A stretch of 64,000 nucleotides of DNA from Balneolaceae bacterium (GTDB taxonomy: Bacteria > Bacteroidota > Rhodothermia > Balneolales > Balneolaceae): positions 1 to 64,000 of the forward strand of contig JAXHMM010000004.1 of NCBI GenBank assembly GCA_034521445.1, in the 5' to 3' direction. Positions 26,793 through 37,284 of this stretch are shown piece by piece; the first letter of the stretch is position 1; the number at the start of each line of letters is the position of its first letter. A model generated the notes under the pieces. That model searched no databases. It was given only the letters and a program-made list of their open reading frames with translations, and was not told where the DNA came from. The translations under genes and the position numbers were made by a program.

Positions 26793-27647
26793 TCAGTCGT
26801 GCGTGAAAAATCCTTCACCGGTCTTGTCGCCCAGCTTACCGGCGTCCACCATCTTGACCAGCAGGGGACAGGGCCGGTACTCGGGATCCTCGAATCCCTC
26901 GTAAAGCACCTCCAGGATGTCCAGGCAGACGTCCAGCCCGATAAAATCGGCCAGGCGTAGGGGTCCCATCGGATGGGCCATGCCCAGCTTCATCACCGAG
27001 TCGATGTGTTCGGCGGTGGCCACGCCCTCGTGCACGCAGAAGATGGCCTCGTTGATCATGGGCATGAGCACGCGGTTGGAGACGAAGCCGGGATAGTCGT
27101 TCACCGGCACGGGCGTCTTGTCCAGCAGGCGCGCGGTCTCTTCCACGGCCTCGTAGGTTGCGTCGTCCGTTTCGAGTCCCCGTACCACCTCCACCAGCTT
27201 CATCACGGGCACCGGGTTGAAAAAATGCATGCCGATGAAACGCTCCGGCCGGGAGGTGCCGGCGGCGATTTTCGTAATGGAGATGGAGGAGGTGTTGGTG
27301 GCCAGGATGGCGCGGTCCGGCGCCGCCTTGTCCACCTCCCCGAAAATCTTCTTCTTGAGCTCGTAGTTCTCCGGCACCGCCTCCACCACCAGGTCCACCT
27401 CCTTGACCGCCTCGATGAGGTTGGTGTGGGTGGAGATGTTCTTGAGGGTCTGCACCTTTTCGGGAGCCTCGATCTTATTCTTCCGGACCATGCGTTCCAG
27501 GTTGGAGTCGATGGTGGAGACCGCCTTCTCGGCCAGCTCCTCGCTGGTTTCCACGAGGTTGACCGGGATGCCGTTCATGGCGAAGACGTGGGCGATGCCG
27601 TTGCCCATGGTGCCGCCGCCAATTACCGCTACCTTCTTGATATCCAT
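26793..27647 (-). CDS. 3-hydroxybutyryl-CoA dehydrogenase
   Basis: NAD-dependent oxidation of 3-hydroxyacyl-CoA, 284 aa. The Rossmann motif is VIGGGTMGNGIAHVFA (residues 8-23). The catalytic His lies in GMHFFNPVPVMKLVEVV, with the Glu/Asn of the charge relay in VVEAVPENYELK and PGFVSNRVLMPMINEA. Length and the C-terminal segment AHPMGPLRLADFIGLDV are typical of Hbd/PaaH. First gene of the minus-strand run. The intergenic region to the divergent penicillin acylase is about 140 nt. Confidence 0.94.
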   Translation of the reverse strand: MDIKKVAVIGGGTMGNGIAHVFAMNGIPVNLVETSEELAEKAVSTIDSNLERMVRKNKIEAPEKVQTLKNISTHTNLIEAVKEVDLVVEAVPENYELKKKIFGEVDKAAPDRAILATNTSSISITKIAAGTSRPERFIGMHFFNPVPVMKLVEVVRGLETDDATYEAVEETARLLDKTPVPVNDYPGFVSNRVLMPMINEAIFCVHEGVATAEHIDSVMKLGMAHPMGPLRLADFIGLDVCLDILEVLYEGFEDPEYRPCPLLVKMVDAGKLGDKTGEGFFTHD

Positions 27648-27787
27648 GTGTGACGTGCCTTTATGCTTTCAAATGGGATGCAATGTACGTGCAGAGAGTA
27701 GAGAATTCTGAAGGTTTTATCAATACCGGCGCTTTCGTACCTTCCTCCAGACGCCGAGCCTGAACCCCGACGATCCACGCTTCGCCC

Positions 27788-30351
27788 ATGAAGAGACTTG
27801 CACGCTGGCTGCTTTTTCTGCTCATCCTGGCGGCCGGCCTGGGCGCGCTGGCGGTCTACTGGACCTTCTACCGTCCCCTCCCCGACTACGAGGCCACCCT
27901 GCGCCTGGAAGGCCTGGAGCAGCCGGTGCAGGTGCACTGGGACACCTACGGGGTGCCGCATATCTATGCTGGCAGCGAGGAGGACCTCTGGTTCGCCCTG
28001 GGCTACGCCCACGCGCAGGACCGCCTCTGGCAGATGACCCTCACCCAGCTGGCCGCCGAAGGGCGTTTCGCGGAGTTCCTGGGACCCGAACTGGTGCCGG
28101 TGGACCGCCTGATGCGTACCATAGGTTTCTGGAAAATTGCACAGCGGACCGAGGAGCAGCTCGGCGATCGCGAGCGTGCCGTCCTGGAGGCCTATGCCCG
28201 GGGCGTGAACCGCTACGCCGAGCGAAATGTCAAATCCCTGCCCATCCAGTTTTCGCTGGCGGGCATGGAGCCGCTGCGCTGGACCCCCACGCACTCCCTG
28301 GCCCTGGCCCGTCTGATGGCCTGGGAGCTGAACCTGGCCTGGAAGTCAGAGGTGGTCAACGCCCTGCTTCGCCAGAAACTCTCCCCCGCCCTCTACGTCG
28401 ACCTCTTCCCCGGCCGCGAACCGCCGGCCGGCGGCCGCGCGCTGCCTCACGCGGGACCGGCGGGAGTGTCTCCCGACAGCGCGGCGATCCCCGATTCCGC
28501 CGGGACAGGCGCTGAGGACTCCTTGCCTGATACCACTAGTGGGGTCTTCTCTGGCGCGGGTGGAGGTGCCGGCCTGGCTGCCTCGAAGGCACTGCTTCCC
28601 ATGCTGGAGGCGGGCGACCGGCTGCGGCGGCTGCTGGGACACGCCGGCAAGCGCGTGGGCTCCAACGCCTGGGCGGTGGACGGCAGCCGCACCGAAAGCG
28701 GCTATCCCTGCTGGCGGGCGACCCGCACCTGGGACTCGACATTCCCGGCACCTGGTACGAAGCCAGCCTTCACCTGGACGGCCGCTCCCTTTCCGGGGCC
28801 ACCCTCCCCGGGGCCCCTGCCGTGGTGCTCGGACAGAACGACCACCTGGCCTGGTCGCTGACCAACGTGATGCTGGACGACACCGATTTCTTCGTGGAGC
28901 AGCTGCATCCGAACGACACGGACCGCTACCTGGCGGACTCGTCCGACGGGGAACCGGTTTGGGAGCCGTTCACCGTGCAGCGGGAAGTTATTCGTGTAAA
29001 AAACGCCGACGACACCCTCTTCACACGGCGGCTCACCCGGCACGGACCCGTGGTATCCGACGTGCATCCCGACAGCGCCCTGGTGGACGGGCGCGTGATC
29101 ACCATGCGCTGGACCGGACAAGAGGCCAGCAACGAGCTCGGGGCCCTGCTGGACATGGGCTGGGCCACCGGCCGCGAGGAGTTCCTGCAGGCCGCACGAG
29201 CCTTCCGGGTGCCTGCCCAGAATATCATCTACGCCGACCGTGACGGCAACATCGGCCGCTACACCCTGGGGGCGGTGCCCCTCCGCGAGGGCAGTCCCCT
29301 GGCCTTCCGGGAGGGCTGGGAGCCCGCACTGGACTGGCAGGGCTACGTGCCCTTTGAGGAGCTGCCCCGCGAGGAGAATCCCCCCTCCGGCTGGGTGGCC
29401 AATGCCAACAATCCCATAGGCGCGCCCGACTACCCCCACTACCTCTCCTCCTACTGGGATTCCGAGGCGCGCTACTACCGCATTTCACGCTACCTGGAGG
29501 CCGCCGACACTGCCAGCACCGCCCTCTTCCGCACCATGCAGTACGACGCCTACTCTTCCTGGTCGGCCGAATTGGTGGACTACATCCTGCCGGTGCTCGA
29601 GGAGGCCGGCCCCAATGAGTTTTCCACGGCCATCTCCTACCTGGAGAATTGGGACTACACCTACCTTCCCTCGGAAACGGCGGCCTCCATCGTCGACCTC
29701 TTCGCCCTGAATTTCAGCCGAAACGTAATGGGCGACGAAATGGGCGAATCCGCCTACGAGTCCTACATCCGCTTCTCAGGCCAGCCCGAACGTGCCCTCA
29801 TGCGCTTCGTGCGCCGGGGAAGCGCCTTCTTCGACGACGTGAGTACCACGGAGCGGGAGACCGAGCGGGAGATGATTCTACGCAGCATGCGCCAGACCCT
29901 GCAGACGCTGACCGGGCGCTACGGCAGCGAGCCGGTGGAGTGGCGCTGGGAGCAGCTGCATACGCTTACCCTGCGCCCGCCCCTCTTCGGGGAGGCCGCC
30001 CGCGACTCCAGCGCGCCCGGGGCCCTGCGGCTGATCGTCAACAACCTGATGAGCCGGGGCCCCTATCCGGCCCATGGGCACAGCATGAGTCTCAACAACG
30101 GGGAGTACCGGTGGACCGATCCATTTGAAATGGTGCTCGGCCCCTCCATACGACGCATCGTTGACCTGTCGGACACCCGCAGCAGCCTCTCCATCCTGCC
30201 CACGGGCCAGTCGGGCAATCCTCTTTCCGCCTACTACGGCGATCAGACCGAGAGCTGGCTTAACGGCGAGTACCGAATCTTTTACCGCGACAGCCTCCTT
30301 TTCCGACAAGCCGAAGTGAAGACCATGCGGCTGCTGCCCGCAGACCGCTGA
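27788..30351 (+). CDS. penicillin acylase family Ntn-hydrolase, frameshifted
   Basis: A periplasmic Ntn-hydrolase of the penicillin/AHL acylase (S45) family. The N-terminus has a membrane anchor (about 6-28). The alpha part contains VQVHWDTYGVPHIYA and FALGYAHAQDRLWQM. A linker rich in Pro, Gly and Ser (about 215-275) precedes the nucleophile Ser292 in GSNAWAVDGSRT, the autocleavage site. The frame breaks at 28706-28708: a CCC run is one C short. Adding a C gives GYPLLAGDPHLGLDIPGTWY, exactly the family motif, and joins the beta chain (VVLGQNDHLAWSLTNVM). Total about 855 aa. The substrate is unknown; penicillin, acyl-homoserine lactones and other amides are possible in the family. Confidence 0.9.
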
Positions 30352-30485
30352 ATGACGTCGCCGAAGGGGCAATCGTACCTCCCCCGGAGACCCGCCCGAT
30401 GTTCTGAATTCTCGCGCTATTGTGCTATATTCCCTGCCAGGAAACGCTGCAGGCAAGGTCCCCAACCTCTACCGCGCAAACAGAG

Positions 30486-33398
30486 ATGAACGCCCCAGAC
30501 ACCGGATCCGCACGTATTTCTTCCCTGGTTCTCCCGGTCCTCGTGGCCCTCCTTGTGCTCCTGCCGGGATCCGACAAGCCCCTGGAAGGGACCGCCTCCG
30601 CCCTTTTCGGCGAACGTGATCAGACCATCGCCGCACGCGACGCCCTCCCCTCCGATACCGACATCGACAGCCTGCTTCAGCAAATGAGCCTGGAAGAGAA
30701 GATCGGCCAGCTCTTTTTCATCTCCGCCGAGGGCGAGTTTCACAACGCCTCCGACCCCGCCTACCAGCGGCTGCTCTCCGGCATACGCGACTACCATGTG
30801 GGCGGGCTCATCTTCTTCAGCGGCAACGTCTACGGACAGGCGATGCTCACCAACCGCTTGCAGCAGGCCAGCGACATCCCCCTCTGGATCACACAGGACA
30901 TGGAATACGGGGCCGCCATGCGGGTGCGCGACGCCACGCGCATCGTACCCGCCATGGGCATCGCCGCCACCGGAAATCCCGGCTACGCCTACGCGGCCGG
31001 GCGCATAACGGCCTCCGAAGCCCGGGCCCTGGGTGTACACCAGGTTTTTGCGCCGGTCCTCGACGTGAACAACAATCCCGACAACCCGGTGATCAACGTG
31101 CGCTCCTTTTCGGGCGACCCGCAGACGGTGGCCCGTTTCGGCAACCGTTTTATCGAGGGGGTGCAGTCGCAGGGCCTGGTGGCCACCGCCAAGCACTTTC
31201 CGGGCCATGGCGACACCGACACCGACTCCCACATCTCCCTGCCGGTAATTCCCTACGATTACAGCCGGCTTGACACCCTGGAGCTGGTACCCTTCCGATC
31301 GGCCATCCAAAACGGCGTGGGCAGCGTAATGAGCGCCCACATCGCCTTTCCCGAACTCGGTAAGCCCGAATTGCCCGCCACCATGGACCCGCACGTGCTC
31401 AACCGCATCCTGGTCGACTCCCTGGGTTTCGGTGGACTGGTGGTGACCGACGGGCTGGAGATGAGCGGCATCTCCTCCAACTACTCTCCCGGCGAGGCGG
31501 TGATCCGCTCCCTGCAGGCCGGGGCCGACGTGATGCTGCTGAGTCCCGATATGATCACCGCCGTCAACGAAGTACGGCGCGCCGTGGAGCGCGGCGATCT
31601 GAGCGAGGCGCGTATCGAGCGTTCCGTGCGCAAGCTCCTGGAACTCAAGCGCAGCCAAGGCCTCTTCGAGAACGCGACGGTGGACCTGGACGCCCTGAAC
31701 GACCGCATCGACACCATCGAGAACCGCGTGACGGCCGAAGAGATCAGCCGTCGCTCCATCACGGTGGTCCGCAACGAGGGCGGTATTCTTCCCATCCGCG
31801 CCGCCGAATATCCCGAGGTGCTGGTGCTCTCGGTGGCCGATGACGAGTCGGGCAACACCGGCTCCTACCTGGGCTCCCGCTTCCGCGACTATCACCCCAA
31901 CGTCACCTTCCGGGTCTTTGACCGGCGAAGCGGGGAGGAGGAGAAACGCGAGATCCTGCGCGAAGCCCGCGAGGCCGACCTGGTGGTGGTGGGCTCCTTT
32001 ATCTACGTGCGGTCCGGTCAGCCTGTTCAGCTCACCGACGAGCAGCTCTCCTTCGTCCGCAAGGTGACATCCTCGAAGCCTTCCGTGCTTATCGCCCTCG
32101 GCAATCCCTACGTGGTGCACGACCTGCCCGAGAGCGAAGTGCAGGTGATGGCCTGGTCGGCCAGCAGCGACCAGATCGACGCGGTGGTCCCGGCCCTCTT
32201 CGGCGGTTCGGCGGTGGACGGGCGCCTTCCCATACGCATTCCCGACATGTACGAAATGGGCCATGGACTCACCCTTCCACGCACCACCCTGCGCCACGGC
32301 CGGCCGGAGAGCGTGGGACTCTCCTCGGACTCCCTGCGGAGGGTGGAAAACCTCATGCGCGAGGCGGTTTTCGACTCCACCTTCCCGGGCGGTACCGTCA
32401 CGGTGGTCAAAGACGGGGTGATCGCCTACCAGGAGGGCTTCGGCTACCACACCTACGAGAAGACCCGCCGCACGGAGTCCGGCGACGTCTTCGACCTGGC
32501 CTCCCTCACCAAAATGGTGGCCACCACCGCCGCCGTGATGAAGCTGACAGACGAAGACGAGCTCAGCCTGAGCGACCGTGTGGGTGACTACATCGAGGAG
32601 TTTTCCCAAGGTCCCAAGCGCGCCATCACCGTCCGCAACCTGCTGCTGCACAATTCAGGCCTCCCGCCCTTTCGGGTCTACGTCGACTCCCTGCAGAGCC
32701 GCGGGGCCATTCTGGAGGCCATCCGCAACGAACCCCTTACCTACGAGCCCGGCACCCAATACGTGTACAGCGACCTGGGCTTCATTCTGCTGGCCGAAAT
32801 CGTGGAACAGGTGTCCGGCCTGCCCCTGGACCGCTATGTCAGAAGTGAGCTCTTCTATCCCATGGGACTCAGGGATACCCATTTCAATCCTTCGGCCATA
32901 GGTAACTGGTTTACCCGGCGCATCCCTCCCACTGAAATCGACACCGTCTTCCGCAACAAGACCATACACGCCGAGGTGCACGATGAACGCGCCTGGTTTC
33001 TGGAGGGCGTGGCCGGACACGCCGGGCTCTTCTCCAGCGGGAGCGACCTGGCCGCCTTCGCCCAGATGCTGCTGGACGGAGGCACCTGGGCCGGCAAGCG
33101 CTACTTTCAGACCTCCACCGTCCGCATGTTCACCTCTGACCAGTCGCCGCACAATACACGGGGACTCGGTTTCGACCGCAAGAGCGAGGGTTTCAGCACA
33201 GCCGGCTCGCTGACCAGCCCGTCCACCTTCGGACACCTGGGCTTTACCGGCACCAGCATGTGGATCGATCCCGAACGCGAGCTGGCCGTTATCATTCTTA
33301 CCAATCGCACCTGGCCCCACCGCTCCTACGGGGAGAACATCAGCCGGGTGCGCGCCGCCGTGGCCGACGCGGTGGTCTCATCCATCATCGATCCATGA
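30486..33398 (+). CDS. GH3 beta-N-acetylglucosaminidase fused to a beta-lactamase-type serine hydrolase
   Basis: A 970-aa exported protein. After a signal or anchor segment (about 10-32) comes a NagZ-type GH3 domain: MSLEEKIGQLFF, KHFPGHGDTDTDSH with the NagZ Asp-His dyad loop, and the nucleophile Asp in VTDGLEMSG. A GH3 C-terminal domain follows. The last 370 residues are a class C beta-lactamase-like domain with SLTKM (Ser-x-x-Lys), YSD (Tyr-x-Asp/Asn) and HLGFTGT. Likely role: periplasmic turnover of peptidoglycan. Such fusions are known in Bacteroidota. Start ATG 30486 chosen because earlier in-frame codons precede the signal segment. ATGA overlap with the deaminase gene. Confidence 0.93.
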   Translation: MNAPDTGSARISSLVLPVLVALLVLLPGSDKPLEGTASALFGERDQTIAARDALPSDTDIDSLLQQMSLEEKIGQLFFISAEGEFHNASDPAYQRLLSGIRDYHVGGLIFFSGNVYGQAMLTNRLQQASDIPLWITQDMEYGAAMRVRDATRIVPAMGIAATGNPGYAYAAGRITASEARALGVHQVFAPVLDVNNNPDNPVINVRSFSGDPQTVARFGNRFIEGVQSQGLVATAKHFPGHGDTDTDSHISLPVIPYDYSRLDTLELVPFRSAIQNGVGSVMSAHIAFPELGKPELPATMDPHVLNRILVDSLGFGGLVVTDGLEMSGISSNYSPGEAVIRSLQAGADVMLLSPDMITAVNEVRRAVERGDLSEARIERSVRKLLELKRSQGLFENATVDLDALNDRIDTIENRVTAEEISRRSITVVRNEGGILPIRAAEYPEVLVLSVADDESGNTGSYLGSRFRDYHPNVTFRVFDRRSGEEEKREILREAREADLVVVGSFIYVRSGQPVQLTDEQLSFVRKVTSSKPSVLIALGNPYVVHDLPESEVQVMAWSASSDQIDAVVPALFGGSAVDGRLPIRIPDMYEMGHGLTLPRTTLRHGRPESVGLSSDSLRRVENLMREAVFDSTFPGGTVTVVKDGVIAYQEGFGYHTYEKTRRTESGDVFDLASLTKMVATTAAVMKLTDEDELSLSDRVGDYIEEFSQGPKRAITVRNLLLHNSGLPPFRVYVDSLQSRGAILEAIRNEPLTYEPGTQYVYSDLGFILLAEIVEQVSGLPLDRYVRSELFYPMGLRDTHFNPSAIGNWFTRRIPPTEIDTVFRNKTIHAEVHDERAWFLEGVAGHAGLFSSGSDLAAFAQMLLDGGTWAGKRYFQTSTVRMFTSDQSPHNTRGLGFDRKSEGFSTAGSLTSPSTFGHLGFTGTSMWIDPERELAVIILTNRTWPHRSYGENISRVRAAVADAVVSSIIDP

Positions 33399-34125
33399 GC
33401 GCCGGCTCCCCAGACAAATTGACCGACCAACTTCGCGGGCGGTCCTACGCGCCCTACTCGGGCCGCCCCGCCTGGGCGCTGGCCGAAGACGGCTCCGGAA
33501 CCCTCTACCCGGCGTGCGGGTAGAGAACCTCTCCTTCCCGCTGACCATCTCCGCCCCGCAGGCCGCCCTCTTCCACTGCCTGAGCGAGGGGGCCGAGCCG
33601 CGCCGGCTCTACCTGGAGCGCCCGGAGGGCGCCGAGGCGGGTTACTGGAGGGAAGAGTACGGACTGGAGCTGCGGTCCCTGGAGGAGGCGGGAGAAGCAG
33701 GAAAGGCCCACCTCCCCCTGCTGGAGGAGCGGGACGACATCCCCGCCCTGCTGGCGGATTTACTGGGACAGGCCCGTACGGCGCACTCCGGCTTTCCCGT
33801 GTCCGCCGTGCTCGAAACCGATCTGGGACTGGTGAGCGGTGTCAACATCGAGTGCAGCGACTGGAGCCGGGGACTCTGTGCCGAAAGGGTGGCCCTTGCC
33901 AAGGCCGTGGCGGCTGGCGCGAACGCTTTCCGGCGTCTTCACATTCACACCGGTGAAGGGGAGTTCAGCTCGCCCTGCGGCGCCTGCCGGCAGGTGCTGG
34001 CCGAACACATGCCCGGGGCCACCTTATGCCTGCATCACGCCGACCGGTCGCGGTCGGACTTCTTTGCGTGCGACCTGCTCCCCTACGGTTTTCACTCCTC
34101 CGCATTGCGTAACTCATCATCATGA
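33395..34125 (+). CDS. cdd: cytidine deaminase with two CDA domains, frameshifted
   Basis: Hydrolytic deamination of (deoxy)cytidine. The N-terminal domain (SYAPYSGRPAWAL, then VRVENLSFPLTISAPQAALF) resembles a CDA domain but has SAPQ where the catalytic CAE is expected. The C-terminal domain is intact: AHSGFPVSAVLE, GLCAERVALAKAV (CAE) and SSPCGACRQVL (CxxC, zinc). This is the reverse of E. coli Cdd, where the N-terminal domain is active. The frame breaks at 33508-33510 (CCC one C short); adding a C gives LYPGVRVENLS and one protein of about 243 aa. Start ATG overlaps the preceding stop (ATGA). Confidence 0.85.
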
Positions 34126-34769
34126 ACTACCTGGCGGTACTCGATTACGAGCACATGGACGACGGCGTCTTCCTGGGCACCCTGGCCCGCTCCATCGCGG
34201 CACACGACTACAGCGGTTCGATACTCCTGCACGGGGAGAGCGCCTACACCGAGCGCATCATTCAGACCGGTGTGATGCGGGAGGACGCAGTGATACGCGC
34301 CCACAAGGACCTCAACCACCGCCTCGTGGCCCTGCTGGCCGACGAGGGCGTTTCGGCCACCGGCCTCAACGGACATCGGCGTTCGCTGATCACCCTCCGC
34401 GACGGAGAGCTCTCGCTGGACCGTTCCTTCCTGGATGCCATGCCGAAGGAACCGCTACTGCTCGTCTCCTCCCTGGCCATGGATACCGGCACCGGCCGCC
34501 CCGTCACAGTTAACCTCCCCCGAATGGCCGATTTCCTGCGGGAGGAACTGCGGCCCGACGAACTTTTTCTCTTCACGCCGTCGGACGAAAACGAGATATT
34601 TACCGACCGTTTCCCGCGCGAAGATACCTGTTGGAACGAGCTTTCGCAGGAGCAGTTGGAGTTCCTGGTGCCGAAAGAGTTCCGCGACTACGGGCGTCCC
34701 CTGCGCCTTTCAACAGCCCGCGACTTCCAGAAAATACCTGATTTGGGACCTACCAAAGCCCTTTTATAG
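34122..34769 (+). CDS. hypothetical protein, weak resemblance to amino-acid kinase fold
   Basis: A 215-aa cytoplasmic-looking protein that I cannot name. The pattern SILLHGESAYTERIIQTGV, NHRLVALLADEGVSATGLNGHRRSLI and a C-terminal LSTARDFQKIPDL recalls acetylglutamate-kinase-type proteins (LV..L...G..A.GL.G.D), but the glycine-rich GGG phosphate loop is absent, so activity is doubtful. Its ATG overlaps the deaminase stop (ATGA), so it is co-translated with the GH3 fusion and cdd. This resemblance is a fold-level guess only. Confidence 0.7.
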   Translation: MNYLAVLDYEHMDDGVFLGTLARSIAAHDYSGSILLHGESAYTERIIQTGVMREDAVIRAHKDLNHRLVALLADEGVSATGLNGHRRSLITLRDGELSLDRSFLDAMPKEPLLLVSSLAMDTGTGRPVTVNLPRMADFLREELRPDELFLFTPSDENEIFTDRFPREDTCWNELSQEQLEFLVPKEFRDYGRPLRLSTARDFQKIPDLGPTKALL

Positions 34770-34861
34770 TCCGAATGCCCTCGACAGGTTCCTGCGCGGG
34801 TACCTAAGTGCCATAAATTGCAGGAAATCACCCCTAATTCGTTAAAAATGCCCTGATTAAC

Positions 34862-34892
34862 TTGACAGGACACCTGCATATACCTAGATTCG
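34862..34892 (+). promoter_or_regulatory. predicted promoter of the histone H1-like gene
   Basis: TTGACA at 34862-34867 is followed after 17 nt by TAGATT. Read by the Bacteroidota rule (TTG, about 20 nt, TAnnTTTG) the same site gives TTG-N20-TAGATTCG, one mismatch. It lies about 75 nt before the ATG of the next gene. No other good candidate is seen. Confidence 0.55.
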
Positions 34893-34967
34893 CATATTCG
34901 ATGTTATCGAAGTGAGTCGGGCATCGAGGGATTCACCAAGCCAACGCTAACCAAACGGAGTCACAAT

Positions 34968-35150
34968 ATGAGCCGATTTGACGAAATGCAAAGCTTACTG
35001 GAAGAACTGGAACCTGATATCAACAAGTTCTATAACAAGGGCAACAAGGCAGCCGGCACGCGTGCTCGCAAAACTCTTCAGGATATGAAGAAGAAGGCAC
35101 AAGATATCCGAATGGAAATCCAGGAATGGAAAAACACCGGCAAGGTCTAG
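34968..35150 (+). CDS. histone H1-like protein (Hc1 family)
   Basis: A 60-aa basic, helical protein: MSRFDEMQSLLEELEPDINK then FYNKGNKAAGTRARKTLQDM and KKKAQDIRMEIQEWKN. The KGNKAAGTRARK core is the hallmark of the small histone H1-like (Hc1) proteins found widely in Bacteroidota, thought to bind DNA. CGGAG lies 8 nt before ATG. It stands alone, with a promoter upstream and a terminator downstream, which suits an abundant chromosomal protein. Confidence 0.88.
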   Translation: MSRFDEMQSLLEELEPDINKFYNKGNKAAGTRARKTLQDMKKKAQDIRMEIQEWKNTGKV

Positions 35151-35175
35151 TCCGGTAGCAACCGATATTTACAGG

Positions 35176-35210
35176 CGGCTGCATGGGGTTTCCCGCGCAG
35201 CCGTTTTTTT
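35176..35210 (+). terminator. rho-independent terminator after the histone H1-like gene
   Basis: CGGCTGC at 35176-35182 pairs with GCAGCCG at 35197-35203, followed directly by seven T. It ends the single-gene transcript. Confidence 0.9.
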
Positions 35211-35367
35211 ATACCTGTCACCCGCCTTCCAATCCAGGTCCGCCGCTTCGCACCACGGCTTTGACATCCCTTGCCCACTGCGGCCGGCCGCCCGGAACAT
35301 TGCCTCCCCTCCCCCGAATGCATGGTATCCCCCCAGCGTATCCTGATGGACGATTCCGCCCCACAGG

Positions 35368-35407
35368 TTAATACAGCCTTTACGGTAATTTAACATACAG
35401 TTAACAA
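35368..35407 (+). promoter_or_regulatory. Pho-box-like operator: four 7-bp direct repeats spaced by 4 bp
   Basis: TTAATAC-AGCC-TTTACGG-TAAT-TTAACAT-ACAG-TTAACAA. Each unit is 7 bp with a 4-bp spacer, giving an 11-bp period on one face of the helix. This is the layout of PhoB/PhoP boxes; the TTAACA core also resembles the Bacillus PhoP consensus. It sits just upstream of a TACCTTTG -7 element and pstS, so phosphate-starvation activation is the natural reading. Confidence 0.8.
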
Positions 35408-35426
35408 AAGACACGGGCCTTCCACA

Positions 35427-35434
35427 TACCTTTG
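35427..35434 (+). promoter_or_regulatory. -7 promoter element of pstS
   Basis: TACCTTTG matches the Bacteroidota primary sigma -7 consensus TAnnTTTG. It begins 20 nt after the last Pho repeat, and no -33 TTTG element is seen where it should be; the operator occupies that position, as in activator-dependent promoters. The pstS ATG is 43 nt downstream. Confidence 0.65.
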
Positions 35435-35476
35435 AAGCAGAAAATCAGCACACTTCGATAACACATCCTACAGAGT

Positions 35477-36412
35477 ATGAACAAGCAATTCCTCCTCCTT
35501 GCGACAGTGAGCAGTCTGCTGCTGACCGCCTGCGGATCCGGCGGTACGTCCAATGAAATACAGATCGACGGCTCGAGTACGGTATATCCCATCACCGAAG
35601 CCGTGGCCGAAGAGTACCGCTCCGCCTCCCCCGAGACCAGGGTGACCATCGGCGTTTCGGGTACCGGCGGGGGCTTCCAGAAATTCCTGCGGGGCGAGAC
35701 CGACATCAACAACGCCTCCCGTGACATTCAGCCTTCCGAGGTGGCAACGGCCGAGGAGAACGGCATCGACTACCTGCGCCTCTCCGTGGCCTTTGACGGC
35801 CTGGCGGTTCTGGTACATCCTGATAACGACTGGGTAGATTATTTCACCGTGGAGGAGCTCCACACCATATGGGAGCCCGAAGCGCAGGGCTCAATTACAC
35901 GATGGAACCAGGTACGGTCCGGCTGGCCGGACGAGGAGATGCATCTCTACGGACCGGGGGTCGCCTCCGGCACCTACGACTACTTCACCGAGGTTGTGGT
36001 AGGCGAGGCCGGCTCCAGCCGCGGCGATTTCACCGCCAGCGAGGACGACAATGTGCTCGTACAGGGAGTATCCACCGACCCCTACGCCCTGGGATTCTTC
36101 GGGCTGGCCTATTACGAAGAGAACAGCGAGCGGCTGCGCCTGGTGCCGGTGAAAGACGGCGAAGGCGCCCCTGTGGAGCCCAGCATGCAGACGGTTTCCA
36201 ACGGCACCTACACCCCCCTCTCACGTCCCCTGTTCATCTACGTCTCGGAGAACGCCGTCCAAAAAGCAGCGGTGCGCGACTTCGTGCGCTTCTACCTGGA
36301 GCATGCGGGCGAACTCTCCCGGCAGGTAGGCTACGTGCCCATGCCCGACTCGGCCTACCGGGCGGAGCTGGACCGCTTCAACAGTTTTGCTGACTCCGTC
36401 AATGCAGAATGA
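35477..36412 (+). CDS. pstS: phosphate ABC transporter substrate-binding lipoprotein
   Basis: Captures phosphate in the periplasm for PstCAB. The 311-aa precursor has a lipobox LLTACG (Cys19), so it is membrane-anchored. [18 protein letters not shown] and [19 protein letters not shown] are the phosphate-binding segments of the PstS family; [14 protein letters not shown] supplies the third loop. First gene of the pst operon, behind the Pho-box-like site. Its stop overlaps the pstC start (ATGA). Confidence 0.96.
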   Translation: MNKQFLLLATVSSLLLTACGSGGTSNEIQIDGSSTVYPITEAVAEEYRSASPETRVTIGVSGTGGGFQKFLRGETDINNASRDIQPSEVATAEENGIDYLRLSVAFDGLAVLVHPDNDWVDYFTVEELHTIWEPEAQGSITRWNQVRSGWPDEEMHLYGPGVASGTYDYFTEVVVGEAGSSRGDFTASEDDNVLVQGVSTDPYALGFFGLAYYEENSERLRLVPVKDGEGAPVEPSMQTVSNGTYTPLSRPLFIYVSENAVQKAAVRDFVRFYLEHAGELSRQVGYVPMPDSAYRAELDRFNSFADSVNAE

Positions 36413-37284
36413 GGTGGAAAGAGAAACTTATTGAGAAGGTCCTGGCAGCCTGCGCGCTGCTGACCATTCTTACCACGGTGGGAATCGTGCTCGTGCTGCT
36501 GGTGGAGGCGGTGAGCTTCTTCAGCGAAGTATCCATGGTGGATTTCTTCACCGACACGCAGTGGACGCCGCTGTTCACCCAGAAAAACTACGGCATCCTC
36601 CCCCTGCTTTCGGGCACCTTCCTGACGGCCTCCATCGCCATCGCGGTGGCCCTGCCGGTGGGACTCACCGTGGCCGTCTACCTGAATGAGTACGCCACCC
36701 GGCGCATGCGCACCCTGCTCAAGCCCATGTTGGAAATTCTGGCGGTGGTGCCCACGGTGGTTTACGGATTTTTCGCACTGATGATCGTCACGCCCTTTCT
36801 TAAAAACTTTTTCCCGGGGCTCTCCGGTTTCAACGCCCTCTCCCCCGGCATCGTGATGGGTATCATGATCATTCCCTTCATCTCATCGCTGAGCGAGGAC
36901 GCCCTCAGCTCGGTGCCCAGATCCCTCAGGAACGCGTCCTTCGGCATGGGATCCACCCGCTTCCAGACCGCCTTTCGCGTGATGGTGCCGGCGGCCTCCT
37001 CCGGCATCATCGTATCGGCCATACTGGCCGTCTCGCGCGCCATCGGGGAGACCATGATCGTAGCCATCGCGGCCGGCCAGCAGCCCAGGCTGGGACTCGA
37101 TCCGACGGTCCCCATCCAGACCATCACCGCCTACATCGTGCAGGTGAGCATGGGCGATGTGCCCTACGGCACCCTCGCCTACAAGACCATCTTTGCCGCC
37201 GGCATCACGCTTTTCGTCTTTACCTTCCTGCTGAACAACCTCAGCTACTGGGTCAAATCCAAATACCAGGAAGAATATGAATAG
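36409..37284 (+). CDS. pstC: phosphate ABC transporter permease PstC
   Basis: Inner-membrane permease subunit, 291 aa, with six membrane segments. The first is at about 14-38. The EAA loop is recognisable as [25 protein letters not shown], and [11 protein letters not shown] and [15 protein letters not shown] are conserved in PstC. It overlaps pstS and pstA by a few bases, so it is translated as part of the pstSCAB operon. Confidence 0.95.
   Translation: MRWKEKLIEKVLAACALLTILTTVGIVLVLLVEAVSFFSEVSMVDFFTDTQWTPLFTQKNYGILPLLSGTFLTASIAIAVALPVGLTVAVYLNEYATRRMRTLLKPMLEILAVVPTVVYGFFALMIVTPFLKNFFPGLSGFNALSPGIVMGIMIIPFISSLSEDALSSVPRSLRNASFGMGSTRFQTAFRVMVPAASSGIIVSAILAVSRAIGETMIVAIAAGQQPRLGLDPTVPIQTITAYIVQVSMGDVPYGTLAYKTIFAAGITLFVFTFLLNNLSYWVKSKYQEEYE

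Noticed and set aside
30417-32651. 744-codon minus-strand frame opposite the GH3 fusion
   Set aside because: Shadow frame with no family features; the plus strand has complete GH3 and beta-lactamase motifs.
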